From NCBI GenBank assembly GCA_018105865.1, contig CM030865.1, forward strand, positions 12,103,613 through 12,167,612: a DNA stretch of 64,000 nt, in the 5' to 3' direction. This document shows positions 34,843-51,962 of the stretch, piece by piece. The notes beneath the pieces are model-generated. The model had not been told where the DNA came from. It saw only the letters and a list, made by a program, of their open reading frames with translations, and searched no databases. A program made the translations under genes and the position numbers. Source of the stretch: Metaphire vulgaris. Lineage: Eukaryota > Annelida > Clitellata > Crassiclitellata > Megascolecidae. Positions within the stretch are counted from its first letter, which is position 1; every line of letters starts with the position of its first letter.

Positions 34843-36519
34843 AGCACGGCTTCGTCTAGAACATTCATCGCCGCTTTCATTCGCATTGGCTCGAACGTGT
34901 CAAATGGTGTAATCTCAAGCGTTCAGATATAAAATTTCTGTCTGGCCAATTCAGCGTCTCAATCACTCTCTCAAATTCGCACTTCGTGTCGACGAGAGAG
35001 ACAATTTGTCCAGCACTGATGACAAGGCGCCGTACACTTGTTCGGTCGAGTGTTGACAATCGCTGGCTGCCATTGGAGCAGCGAGACAATTTTTCTGGCT
35101 AATGGATCTACGTCTTAGATTTTTAAACTTCATTTTCTAAGCCTTTATCTGTCTCGTGATAAGTTTCCAAGAGCTTTGGCACATATACTTGATGACGCCG
35201 CGCTATACGAAAGCCCTTTCAGACGATTCTTCACTTTTTATCTTCCTATACATTCACTTGTGCGTCAAATTATAAGATAATTTAAATTGATTTGTTTACT
35301 TCATTCGTATCTTTCACGAAGTAACTTTCCTACTAGTTTTTTTTTAGAAATCCCTCTGAAACCATCGATAAGTGAAGACTTTGGTTGTTAGTGCATCTTC
35401 CGATGTTCAGTACCAGTTAGAGGCGGTCGAGTCAAGTTAGAGAAAGTCCTAGAACAGGATCGCCAGCTCGCGGCCCGCGGACCGCATGCAGTCCGCAAAA
35501 CCATCTTCCGGTCCGCGACGCCTAAAAAGCGTTTTGTAAAATGTTTCTTTGCACTCGCGAGACGAGATTGTATCCTCAACGAAATTCAAGAACAAAGAAG
35601 TTTCTGGTCTTGCAGACCCAATCAAGTAAACGTACAACTACAGGGTAGGTCTAGAAAGCAGAGATTCGTAGCGATATCAAGTCATTTAAAGTTAAACTAG
35701 CTTTGTGGAGAGAACCGTTCAGTCGCTGACCAAAGGGAATCTGTCGCACTTTTGGCACTTGAAAGTCTTGGTGACAGTCTCCAGAGATGGTGAACATAGG
35801 AAGTTGCTTGAAAACAGGAAAAAAGTAATCAATAAACTTTGCTGAAAAGAGATGAAAAAAAATTTATCCCTAATTGAATGGATTGGAATAAGGAGTTAAA
35901 TGGGGTGAGAAATTGAAGGAAAAAGGAATAAGGAATAAACCCCATTATAGTGTTGAAAATATCAGGAAGGATCAGGTGACAAAAAATGAAATTTTATTCC
36001 CAATTTTACTCAATTCCAAATCCATTCAATTTGACAAAAAATATGTTGACACGCAAAATAGGTCATCCGCAGTTTTCCCCTGTCGTTTTACTAGACTTTT
36101 ACCCAAAATAGTTTTCACGAGCAAAATTAAAAGTCCGGTGGGGGATGCCTCCCCACTCATCCCCCACGTGAAATCGCCACTGATCGTGAAGTCAGTCAGC
36201 ATCATTTCAAGAACGCGCAGCTTTTATTACTGATCTGTTACGATCGTTGGAAACTGGAAATTGAGTCTTAAAGATTTCAGGGTCGTTGAATCACATTATC
36301 AGCTGTTTTCGGTCCCCTTTTCTGCTGATATTGAATGCATTCCAAAACCGACTTACGTGGGATTAGAAGCGTTGCAATGAGACACACACACACACACACA
36401 CACCGTGTATTTAACACAACTCAATGTAAAATGGACGAAATCCACAGATTTTAAAGCAGAAATGCACAGATTTGTAACGGTTTCTTCCAAGAGAAAGATA
36501 GATTCCCACGTCTACAGAC

Positions 36520-36556
<37 letters not shown>

Positions 36557-37058
36557 ATGTGATGACGGCAATGAAGAGAAGCACGTACATATGTGAAGCA
36601 GAGACGTAGCCACGGGGGGGTATATCGGTATATATATATGCCCCCAAAATCAGTATATATATATAAGTATATATATAGTATATATATACAACATATATAT
36701 ATATATATAACATATATAAATTATATATATGTATAAATAACCGTATATATAACATTTAGGTTCGCATTTAATATAGTCCGGTTTTTGCGCCACCCTGTAT
36801 AATGTATATCCCCAAATTTTAAAAGCCCCACAAATAAAATTCCTGGCTACGCCCCTGATACGAACAGTTTTTCTCCTCCGTGTCGTAGAATTTCTATAGC
36901 GCCGTTTTAATAATTAAAAGCCTTTGCAGCGCCGTTTTAGTACTATCCTTGACATCAGTCGACGATCGAAAGGCATGAAAAGAGAACTACAGATGTCATT
37001 TTATGTAATGTGATAGCGGACTTATATAGCGCCTCTATAGTATCTCGACCATAAAAAC
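34843..37058. other. Intergenic stretch without a recognisable gene
   Basis: It holds a GGCCCGCGG-type hAT fragment near 35450-35640, (CA)n at 36380-36402, (CTG)n at 36521-36556 and (TA)n tracts at 36630-36750. A GACGTAGCC..CTACGCCCCTG element spans about 36600-36860. No supported exon. Confidence 0.5.
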
Positions 37059-37206
37059 CAGTGGCGGCTCTAGGATTTGGCAAGTGGGGGGGCGTTGGGG
37101 TGGCAACTTCTAATCATGGGGGGTCAACCATTTGTTGTTTAATGTATGTAGCATTAAGTTAGGGTCCCAACTTTACTCAATATATATATATATGGAGCCG
37201 CCACTG
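37059..37206. mobile_element. GGCGGCTCC-family MITE with internal TA tract
   Basis: CAGTGGCGGCTCT / GGAGCCGCCACTG, with the perfect 8-bp duplication ATAAAAAC at 37051-37058 and 37207-37214. Confidence 0.92.
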
Positions 37207-37429
37207 ATAAAAACCTCAGTCTTCGTCGATGTAAAGCGATTTCCTATACATACACTGTTTAAAAATCGGAATTCATTTACAGGTTTGCCACATTGTACTT
37301 TTAATTGCGCCACCATCATTCTTCTGAATTTTTGCAAATTTTAAAAGCCCCTGTAGCACTAGTCCTTGCCTATGTCCAATTTCAAACAGTTTTCAATTTT
37401 GTAATATTTTTCTATAGCTATAAATTTTA

Positions 37430-38400
37430 CATAAAGAAACCAGCTCTTTAAGTGCCATCTTATCTCCATTTTATTTTTATCCTTGACATCAGACAAAGAA
37501 TAGATTTCTGAAACATGAAAAGTGAACTTCAAATGTCAATTATTTTTTGTGATTTCGGACTCTAGAAAGAAATTCTAAACAGAATATATTGACAATTCCA
37601 GTGGCGGCTTTGATTTGGCAAAGATGGGGACACAAGAATATGTGGTTTTAATTCGTTCATCGGGGGTCAAATTTTTTGTTGTTTAATGCCTATGTAGCAT
37701 TAATCCTTGCTTTGGGTCCCAAAACTGGGCAGAATTTTATAATATGTTGTGGTCTATAAAAATAACCAGCTCTCTTAAGCGCCATCTTACCTCTCGATTG
37801 ATTTTTTTGGACATTTGACAAGAACCTGAAAGTCTTTCTATAGGATGTTTTAAATCGCTCATTACCGATTTTTCTTGCCATACACAGCTCTAGAAAAAAT
37901 TGAGACAGAATATATTTACAATTCTAGTTCATTTTGACACAACAAAGATGGGGACACAAGAATATTCTTAATTTTTTCATCACTCTTCTGAATTTTGCAT
38001 ATAGTCCTTACTGTCCAATTTCAAACAGGGTATCAATTTTATAATTTTTTGTGGTCTATAAAACCTGTAATAAAAGAAACCAGCTCTCTTAAGCGCCATC
38101 TTATCTCTCGATTGATTTTTTGACATTTGACAGAGAATAGATTTCTGAAAGACTTTTTATAGTGTCGTTTCAAATCGCTCATTATTTATCGTGTCATTTC
38201 GAAGGCTCTAGAAAGAAATTGAGACAGAATATATTGACAATTCTAGTACGGTTTGACACAGCAAAGATGGGGACACAAGAATATGTGGTTTTAATTTGTT
38301 TCATCACTATTCTGAATGTTTGCATATCTATAGCCTGCTGTAGCACTAGTCCTTGCTTTGTACAATTTCAAACAGGCCATGTTGGCGCACCCAATATTTG
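37430..38400. repeat. Three diverged tandem copies of a roughly 320-bp unit
   Basis: AACCAGCTCT..AAG(T/C)GCCATCTTA(T/C)CTC starts at about 37438, 37763 and 38077. AAAGATGGGGACACAAGAATAT occurs at about 37620, 37946 and 38263. The copies are out of register by short indels, and the first carries a GGCGGCT-like insertion near 37600. Confidence 0.85.
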
Positions 38401-38728
38401 GCTTGTGGCGCCCTCCATGTGTACATACTTACCACCCATGTGTTAGAATTTGAGGCAGAGGGTGAAAATCGCCCACCTAGAAATAGAATTCACACTCGTA
38501 GTCTTTAATGCGGGGTGGGTGTGGGTGGGTGAGTGGGTGGGTGGGTGGGTGGGTGGAGAGTACAGAAGTGAGTACAGTGAGTCAGTAGCCATCCAACTAG
38601 ATAACCAGATAACAAGAACGAATTCATCGTCTGATATCTCTGGGCTTCGCGTCGATAAGAGATTATCTAGCTGCGTTCTCGACCATATAGGCCAGGACGA
38701 CCCGTTACTACGGTCAGAGGTGAATCGT

Positions 38729-38909
38729 CTAAGACTTAACGGCGACTTCAAGTAGAGACAGCTGCGGCCCCGAGCGTTGCCACCGATCGGACACCGTTGC
38801 GTCGGCGCAACTGCCGTGCTTGGCCTTCTCCGCCACTCGTCCCTTTGTCCTCTTCGTCGTCTGCTTGGCCTCGGGAGCGTTGTCGCTGTCCTGGTCTTCG
38901 TTAAAATAT
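38729..38909 (-). CDS. Candidate terminal exon of an unidentified minus-strand gene
   Basis: After an AATTCACAG acceptor (phase 1) the frame is open for 59 codons to TAG at 38731-38729. It begins YFNEDQDSDNAPEAKQ and continues through a basic segment (KRTKGRVAEKAK). The acidic-then-basic composition resembles a nuclear protein tail. The plus strand is also open over part of the interval, and no partner exon was found. Confidence 0.3.
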
Positions 38910-39029
38910 CTGTGAATTTCGACGACGATTTAAAACACCGACGACGATGGAAGGGTCAGAAAGGCAAACGCCAATCAAGATCTGAAGATATCAGAGGGTT
39001 TTGGTGCGTAAGACAAACATAATATTATT

Positions 39030-39250
39030 AATTAGCAACCATTTAATAAGCTAACGCCTTATCATATTTCAATTGGTAAAATTGCGTAGATACCGTATCT
39101 AGTCTATCATGAAACGCAACGCTTGATTGGAATTAGCAACTCATTTAGTAGCTAACGCCTTATCATATTTCAATTGGTAAAATTGCGCAGATACAGCAGC
39201 AGCAGTATCTAGTCTATCAGTGAAACAGCAACACTGTGATTGTAATTAGC
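39030..39250. repeat. 101-bp tandem duplication, partial third copy
   Basis: Units beginning TTAGCAAC (39032, 39133) share CTAACGCCTTATCATATTTC and AATTGGTAAAATTGCG. The second unit has gained GCA triplets. A short third start is at about 39245. Confidence 0.88.
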
Positions 39251-39259
39251 GAGGTTAAT

Positions 39260-39450
<191 letters not shown>

Positions 39451-39997
39451 GGTTTACAGTGGTTCAGTATGACCTGCCCTGTGTGAGAACCATTTTTGGA
39501 TGTTAATTTCTGAATCCCAATAATCAATTAAATTAGAATTCCGAGTCAGTGTCGAGGCATTCTTTAAGATTTATTCCCCAGTATATCACAACCGCCCCCT
39601 CCCATAGACGAACCAAGACGATGGGACCCCCCTCCCGTCCACCCTCGTGGCAACGCCAACGATACCTTCTTATCCTAGCTCCCTGGTTACGCCACTCAGT
39701 GCCAACAACATAATATAAGTCCTAATGACTTGCTTGCTGCATGGCTCAATGACTCTGTTCGTTTTCCTCCTGGATTTCTAGTGGACATTGAAAGCCTTAT
39801 CGATTCTACGAGAATAAACGAGAATAGGATCTCGAACAGAGAGGGACCAGCTCAAAGACTCTGAATAATCCGAAAACCAATCGAACACCAGTCGTCGGTT
39901 TCTGACTGCGAGGACTTTTTCCCGATTGCTTCTTCGAGTCAGTTCTAAATTCAACAAATATAGTCCGTCGATCGTGGATCAGAGCAGAGTGAAGACA

Positions 39998-44408
<4,411 letters not shown>

Positions 44409-44427
44409 CCCTAGAATAATTATTCAG

Positions 44428-44732
44428 AACCGTAGCTAGGGGGCGGACGGGGGGATGGCGTAGCTGCCCCGGGCGCCGTCCTGGGGGGGGGCGCCAGAAT
44501 GCTGGGGAAGACAAGTTAAAAAAAGGCAATTATTCTGCACACCACTTCTTTCATTCTTCTTTCTCCACTTTACTCCGTGACAACTCTGATAAGCAAAAAG
44601 GGTCATTAGGGCGAAAAACTCAAACGTCGTGAAAAGTCTGATAACCAAAAAAGTCATAACCGTGTTTTAGACTTTTAGGGGCGTAAAATGTACACCTTGC
44701 CCCGGGCGCCGAATACTCTAGCTACGGGATGC
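44428..44732. mobile_element. CCGTAGCTAGG element in the NHL gene 3' flank
   Basis: CCGTAGCTAGGGGG at the left and CTCTAGCTACGG at the right are inverted. The interior is GC-rich like the other MITEs. No duplication was confirmed. Confidence 0.6.
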
Positions 44733-44827
44733 TCTGTAATAATTATTGTTCGATTTGTAAGTACAGGTGCGTCGAGGCTATGACTATAGAAAATTTGACT
44801 ATAGGCGATTCTAAGAAGAAGAAGAAG

Positions 44828-45071
<244 letters not shown>

Positions 45072-46583
45072 CAATAATTAATCACCGTCGATTAATATAG
45101 AAATCAGGCTGGTTCTCTAGCCTCAGAATAACTGATCAAGTGGTCATCAAGATGAATGAATAATTCTGATTTTATATAGGGGCCTAGAGCAGCTGTTCGG
45201 GCGATAGTAAAGCTGGAAGTTCTAACTCCTTTTATAGAATGACTCAACTTGCCGGTGTTTACGTGAAGACTCTTTGACACTGAGAACGCAGTCGCTTAAT
45301 CTTAAGTGTAATAGAATTATTATTACGAAAGGATTTACATGTACCTTTGCATCGCAGCTAAGAATGTTTATTTTACGTTTCATTCGCTGCTTTTCTTCAA
45401 CAGTTAACCGCTAACTTACATCTTTAGTCCACAGAGAATCCGAAAATGCAACAATGGATGCAGTTACTCATTTGCAAGCCACTCGGATGTAGAGGCGACT
45501 CCACAGGGGCCCCGGGGCCCCCTATTGAAAACCCGGACATCCACAGGCCCCCATACTTTTGTGCATTAATTCCAAGCAACTGGACTAGTCCCGGCTTTTG
45601 TTGTAATTTTGATAACTGAGTGGTTTTCGCTCTTGATAGGTAAATGTGCGGTTTACTCATTGCCTGGCGTGGTTTTACAATGCTAGGGCGTCCGAGCGTA
45701 CCCGGGGAATACGGCGGGACTTGTCATCCCCAGGCGTTTCGCTGCTGGCACTTTTCGCCCCCACCCACACCCACCCACCCACCCACTCACCCAATTTGGA
45801 CAGTTTCTCTTCACTGCTCTAGTAACACTGACGTGAAATGAAGAGGCTTGCAATTAATTATTTATTAATCGGTTTGAACATTGGTCATATATATGTTAAC
45901 TATCAAAGACAGTCGGTTTCACTTTCAGAGTTGCGCCAGTTTGTGAATATGAAGAGTTATTAGAATCGCTCGACGAGAAAAACCTGATTTGATTTCACTA
46001 TTAATTCAGAAAACTGTTGAGTTCTTGCGAGTGAAAAATCTGCAAGCGAGTGTCTTTGGAAGATTTACCTAAGTCGTTATATGAGCTGTTAAGTTCTACC
46101 AGAACTGGTTTTTAGAGCCTGTCACAACGGCAAAGGCAGCGAATAGATATCGATGGCACGAAGTCTCCTTAAGAGTTCACAATTCCAACTAAAATATCCA
46201 ATAATTATTATTAAACATTATTATCCTCGAATACATGGGATTGACTTTGTTAAAATCGCGATCAAGAATAACAACAATAAGATGGCCTCAAAAACTGCCA
46301 CGATTAGACAGAGCGAAACATCCATGGCTCATAACGTTAGCATGCTATGCTACGGTTACTTTCCTTTTCCAATATGTTGATTGATTTGTTGATTGACTGA
46401 CTGGTTGATTGATTGGTTGGTTGATTGATCGATAACATGTCATAACGTTAGCACGCAATGCTATAGTAATTTTTCAATATAGTGATTGATTGATTGACTG
46501 ATTGACTGATTGATTGATAGCACGTCATAACTATAGAGCTACAGATGCTTTGGAGATATTAACGGTGACCCAGGGACTGGGGT
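45072..46583. other. Intergenic stretch without a recognisable gene
   Basis: It contains a degraded GGCGGCTCC-like piece near 45490, a CACCCA tract at 45762-45790 and two GATT-rich tetranucleotide tracts with CATAACGTTAGCA repeated nearby (46330-46360, 46378-46460, 46480-46525). No exon is supported. Confidence 0.5.
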
Positions 46584-46841
46584 TCAGTCGTCGGTCAGCA
46601 GCAGCGCCCTGACGTCCTTGAGGAAGGCCTCGGTGCATGCCCTGCGGGTGTCCTGGTGGTTGTTCTGGCACGCCGAAACGAGGCTCTGGCCCGCGAACGA
46701 GGCGCAGTAGTTGCAGACGACAGCGATGACGTCATCGTCGTTAACCGGAAGCAGCCTCATCCCGCCAAATGGTCCCCCAGATTCGGTTCTTTTCCAGTTG
46801 ACGGACGGAAGACGAGAAGAGCGCCTACAAGACGAGGACAA
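46584..46841 (-). CDS. Candidate cysteine-containing terminal exon, unidentified
   Basis: The minus strand is open to TGA at 46586-46584. The last 60 residues (from MRLLPVNDDDV) contain four cysteines spaced C-x2-C-x11-C-x10-C (VVCNYCASF..., SACQNN, RRACTEAFLKD). Good pyrimidine-rich acceptors precede it (TCTTGTAG near 46822, TTCTTCTTTCTAG near 46845), so it is probably the last exon of a gene whose earlier exons lie to the right. The cysteine spacing suggests a small secreted or disulfide-bonded module, but I cannot name a family. Confidence 0.4.
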   Translation of the reverse strand: MSSSCRRSSRLPSVNWKRTESGGPFGGMRLLPVNDDDVIAVVCNYCASFAGQSLVSACQNNHQDTRRACTEAFLKDVRALLLTDD

Positions 46842-46872
46842 TAATGCTAGAAAGAAGAACGCAACTCAGTCA

Positions 46873-47292
46873 GTGGCGTAGCCAGGATTCCAGAATAGGG
46901 GGGGCGTACTTCAACATTTTACTACTAAAAGTCTTGACGAGCAAAAGTTTAAAAAGTTCGTCGTCTCAAACACGCCTTAGAGGCTGGTGTCAGGGGCGTA
47001 GCCAGGAATTTGATTTGGGGAATAATGTGATTTGGGAAGGGGTATAAATCTTAAAAACTTTGAAAGTCTTAAAAACACAGTAAAAATTTTAGAATAGTCT
47101 GATTTTTGGGGGGATATATAATACCGATATATCCTCCATCGCTAATATGCCCCGTCGCTACGCCCCTGGCTGGTGTTTGGTGCGTTTTTCTCGATCTAAT
47201 ACTACCCTCGCCCTCCAACTACTTATCGATTCTGGACGAATCTCGCGACTGGTCCCCATCCGAATGGGGGGACGGGGCCCCCGTGGCTACGC
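46873..47292. mobile_element. CAGTGGCGTAGCC element with a nested relative
   Basis: The left end is CAGTGGCGTAGCCAGGATTCC and the right part is CCCGTGGCTACGC. It is interrupted by a complete CAGGGGCGTAGCC element at 46991-47168. Confidence 0.7.
46991..47168. mobile_element. CAGGGGCGTAGCC MITE nested at 46991
   Basis: Ends CAGGGGCGTAGCC / CTACGCCCCTG with perfect 8-bp duplication GCTGGTGT at 46983-46990 and 47169-47176. Confidence 0.9.
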
Positions 47293-48482
47293 TAAATGAT
47301 CTCAACTGCAGAAGAATAAGGCTTAAAATTAAGCCCAGAGACGTACGTTAACTTTCAACACAGCAGAAATCCTACTAAACCACTTAAAATCTCCAAGTAT
47401 TTTAAAATTATTTATCATTATTATGGTCTAAAAATCATCTTTAAAGATAAGACATCAAAACTCGCAGAATCTAGAATAAAGGGGCAATTTACCCACTGAA
47501 TTTACGGGTTACTTGTTTTTTCAAAATATTCGGAAATTTCACAATGGGTTGAAGGTTTCCTGAGTGCCATCATATTGGTTTTGCCCCTTTTCCTTCGATT
47601 CGTGTAATAACCGATCAGACATAGATGTTCAAACAGAAACTTCGTTGTAAATAAGAAAATTTAATTGGAGATCTGTCGTCGTTCAAGGGGCCTGATCCCA
47701 AAACAAAAAAAATCACCCGGGATGAAGAAGAGGAATAAGAATAGAACTGATATTATATTCCTTATATGTATGTATGTATGTATGTATGCGTGTATGTATG
47801 TATGTATGTATGTATATGTGCTTGAATTCATTCTAGGAAAATGAGCGAATTGAAAATAGTCGGAAACTAGAGAGATGGCAAAACATGCATTGGACAATGG
47901 ACATACGAGATTCAACAGCTTAATCACTCGAATAATTATGAGACATGAATACATGAATATATGAAAAGAATAACGGATGACGAAAGATAAGATAAGGATA
48001 TATATATATATATATATATGTTATATATATATGCATATGTATGTATATGTATATATGAAGCCTACAAAGCCACACAAGACAGAGACGAATGAATGGAAGA
48101 GACGACCTCCTCCAGTTGCATAAGACGCCAAATGGTATTTTTCGCCCAGAGACAGGGAGGGAGAAGAATGATTATAATACGAAGAGGAGGATGAGAGAGA
48201 GGCGGTTCACGTTTCAAAAAGAGAAGAAATAAAAGGTGAGAATAAAAGGGCATGAATGGACCCGGGTAATTGGGGCGAAGGGGAGGAGGAGGAGGAGGAG
48301 GAGGGGAAGGCGGAGGATTTGGTGATCATTTGACAATTACATGTCTCAAGACACTCTGCAGTGTGGAGAAATAAGGAAGAAAGAAGATATATGACGAAAA
48401 GGGAAAGAAGGAATGACTGTAACGTAAACGAATGAAGAAGAGAAGAAAGACAGAAAAACGAAGAATTTCACAGATGCAGTGG

Positions 48483-48552
<70 letters not shown>

Positions 48553-48984
48553 ATTTTTCCTGCTTGAATTGATTCTAATTGGGGTTTGATTTGACGCTCC
48601 ATGACAAGTGCCCTTTGCATTATGACAGTGGCGCCATAGAAGTCAATCGATCGATTGATTGGCGTCATTCGATAGTCGTTCCATATAAATATATTATAAT
48701 CAGTGGCGCAGCCTTTATTCCAGAATAGGGGCACATGGACATTTTTGGAGAAAGCAAAAACAAAAAAACTTTGTCCTGTCAAGCGCTTTCAACTTCCTTG
48801 CATGCATTTCTCTTCAATCTCAAATAATACCTACTAACCCCCAACCCCCCAACCCCCAACTGCTCAACGGTTTTGCGTGAAACCCCACGACCGGTATCAA
48901 TCCAAAAATGGGCACGGAGCCCCGTGCCGTGGTTACGCCAATAATATTTAATATTACGATTATGTTTTACGCGGCTCGGTGGGA
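47293..48984. other. Intergenic stretch: simple repeats and one MITE
   Basis: (GTAT)n lies at 47764-47816, (TA)n at 47999-48056, (GGA)n at 48280-48306 and (GA)n at 48489-48550. A CAGTGGCGCAGCC..GGTTACGCCA element spans about 48702-48940. No exon is supported. Confidence 0.55.
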
Positions 48985-48989
48985 CCTCA

Positions 48990-49191
48990 GTGGCGTCATT
49001 TCACACTTTTCTTGGGGGGGGCGAGAAAATTTTTTCGAAAATTTTTGACAAATTTTGGCAAATTTTAGGGCCAATGTTGGAAAATTTGCAATTTTTTATA
49101 TATTTTTGGCAATTTTTGCAATTTTTTGCACATTAATACATTATAAGTTAATATTTCATGTCCTTGCCCCCCCCCCAAAATGACGCCTCTG
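48990..49191. mobile_element. hAT MITE, GACGTCATTT family, copy 3
   Basis: CAGTGGCGTCATTT / AAATGACGCCTCTG, flanked by TGGGACCT / TGTGACCT (one mismatch). Confidence 0.75.
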
Positions 49192-49329
49192 TGTGACCTT
49201 GTACTTATAAGGAAGCAGATTCGATCCGACGTCTTCAGACAGGAGGACACCCAACCCCAGGCACTCAGTGCTGACCAGACGGGGCCAAAATACGCTGTGA
49301 TGTGTAGAGAGTGGTAGGCGCCCGAGGCC

Positions 49330-49526
49330 CAGTGTTTAATCGAGACTCCTGGATTCCGGGGGGAGGGGAACTGAAAAAGCCGGGGGGGGGACTGACAAAG
49401 CCGGGGGGAATTCTGCTAGGGGCTGCTGTTAGTTGATGTAGTATGTCAAAATTTCCGGGGGGAATTTGAAATTTCCGTGGGGAAAGGGCAATGTTTCCCT
49501 CCGGAGACGGCCTAGATTAAACACTG
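49330..49526. mobile_element. CAGTGTTTAATC element
   Basis: Left end CAGTGTTTAATCGAGACTCC, right end GGCCTAGATTAAACACTG. A related piece lies at 16606-16700. No clear target duplication. Confidence 0.65.
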
Positions 49527-50082
49527 CTGGGCCAAGTCGATAAAAAGGGTTCGAGACCAAAAAAATCAATTTTGGTCCTCCCCATCTGATCGGCGCCCTG
49601 GGCCACCGCCCCACCGGCCTCTCCCTCTGGACGCTGAAGAAAATTCGGCTTATTTTTCGTGATCAGTCGGACGAGTTCTTCTTACCCGATTCTGAGTAGT
49701 AATACAAGAGGCGCTATATGAGTCCTTTACGACATTACATCGTTACATTACCCGACTCTGAAAAAGTCCGGAGGGAGACAGAATGAGTCATCGACCAAGC
49801 AGACGATAACGCAAACGATGACGACGAAGACGAAGACACGGGAACAAGAACGACGACCTCCTCCTCCTCCTCCTCCTCCTCCTCCTCCTTGTCTGCCCTG
49901 GAATAGGAGTCAATGGAAGAAGAAACGCATTAGAATCGTCGAATTGAATTCATTCTGCTTATAGCGAAAATAAAACTACATCGAGAACTTAATATTCAAT
50001 ATCCTGTAACATGCGGGTCTTGATCAAGATCATCCATAAATGGGGTATTTTAGGGTTAAGATTATGGAATAATTTATAGTTT

Positions 50083-50160
<78 letters not shown>

Positions 50161-50585
50161 GATAACACAGGCCCACATAGGAAAAACTTTTCCCACAAGA
50201 CAGAGAGACAGAGATGTTTTTCAGCCTTGACATGAATTAGCCTTAACGGACGGAGCTGGAGAATAAATCTGTAACTCAATGCCGACTGGAGGACAAACTT
50301 TTCTGAGCCGTCGCGCCTTTATGTTTTTCAGCCTTAATATAACGTACAGTTTTATTTACACGAACGGCAGGTGGCGCCAGTCTAGGCAGCCTAGGCTTCA
50401 GTCGCTTGATTTGACAAGCCGGCGTGATCAAACCTAACGCTTCCAAATCCACTATTTTCCAATCACTTATTTAGCCAATGCAGAAAAAGTTCTTTCCGAC
50501 AATCTAGGTCGTCAGTCGAATATCAAAGACCCGACTATAATGCCTTTCTCTGCCACCAGTCGTCGCATACCCTCTCCCCCTCCTC

Positions 50586-50626
<41 letters not shown>

Positions 50627-51191
50627 GGTTTTCCTTCTTCCTTCGTCTGCCGTTCCATGGTTTTCACATTTCGTAACTCTTCCACAATGACGTCACGTCA
50701 TGCTTGAAACCTCCGTTGAATGATCGATGACATGTCTCTTATTTCAATCTTCCGTCTCCTCCGTCATCCATTCGACAATTCCCCTCGCCTCCACCATCAC
50801 CCCCACCCCGCCCCCCCCACCAACCCCGAACCCAGTCGCGAATGAGCTCAAATTGAGATGGAGCGAATATTTGAAATTTCAAGGGCAGAACGTAAGTCGA
50901 GAACGACGACGTCACCGCGACTTAATAAACACGTCACAAATGACGTCGTGACGTCATCGTCGTTGCACTATTCAGCGTCAGAGTTTCTGTGGTTTATTGT
51001 GTGACGCAATGCAGCCGAGACCGTTTACCTTCAACCCTTACCTTTGAAAACTAGGGCCGGGTGAACTAAACACCCAGGGAAGCTGCTAAACCATAAAGCT
51101 ATTTAAAGAAAGCGATAATTTTAAAAATCATTAAAATTATTGTTAATAGAAAGGTGGGCCCCTAAATTTTAATTTTGCAGGTGGGCCCGGT
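49527..51191. other. Intergenic stretch without a supported gene
   Basis: A LINE- or SINE-like tail GAGGCGCTATATGAGTCC with CATTACAT repeats lies at 49711-49752. Simple repeats are (TCC)n at 49857-49890, (GA)n(GACA)n at 50088-50162 and (CT)n at 50590-50622. Nothing else identified. Confidence 0.5.
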
Positions 51192-51350
51192 ACTAGTGTT
51201 TATTCTAGACCTTCTCAGGGGTATCCCCAAGCTTGAACCCCCCCCCATATTTGATATTTTGGCAAGTAGTATGACCTTCAAAATGTATGTTTCCCTCCCT
51301 CCCAAAATGTTTTTAACCCCCTCCCCCAAATGTCTAGGTGGCTAGAATAG
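51192..51350. mobile_element. CAGTGTTTATTCTAG-family MITE nested in an older element
   Basis: CTAGTGTTTATTCTAG / CTAGAATAGCCACTG, with 8-bp duplication GCCCGGTA on both sides (just before 51194 and just after 51353). The host sequence is the CAGTGGCGGATT-family element seen intact at 33533-33967. Confidence 0.8.
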
Positions 51351-51659
51351 CCACTGGCCCGGTACCGATGTACCATTTGTACCGTCTGGTAAATCCGCCA
51401 CTGGCTCTACCCCATTACTTTGTCAAAATCAACACCCCCTTCATGTGTGCCGTGCGCGCCTTTTCTCTAGTGGCTCCTAGAGTGTGAAATGTTCCTATAT
51501 GGAGTGCAATACGTGGTTCAGCTGCACTAAGTGAGGTCACGTTCTTCACATAAGAAAACCAAGACCAACACCTCTCACACAAATCATTCTATATCAATTA
51601 TCAATCATTCTATCAATTATCAATCATTAATTAATTATCAAATGATAATATAACATAAT

Positions 51660-51962
51660 ATAATATATGCTGGCTGACGTACAGAGTGCTGCATGACCCG
51701 TACTGTCCGGAGTATCTCGCCTCTCTTGTAAAGACACCGCAGTGCAGTGATAGTTGTCACTCCCGTTCGAGTCGTAAACGTCAGGTTCCTTAATTATCAT
51801 TTACACGCGGCAACCCTATCTTGTGGAACTCTCTTGATCACGTCACCACGGCTGACACTCCTGAACACTTCATCAAGAGCTTAAAACGCATTTGTTTGGG
51901 TTGGGGTAAGTTGATGTTAAAGCGCTATTGTTATCGTCCAAGAATGAATGAATGAATGAATA
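51660..51962 (+). mobile_element. LINE 3' fragment with (GAAT)n tail
   Basis: Broken frames read LHDPYCPEYLASLVKT and, further on, PILWNSLDHVTTAD then FIKSLK, the usual C-terminus of non-LTR reverse transcriptases. It ends in GAATGAATGAATGAAT. It is a different LINE family from the one at 19585, with a different tail. Confidence 0.7.
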
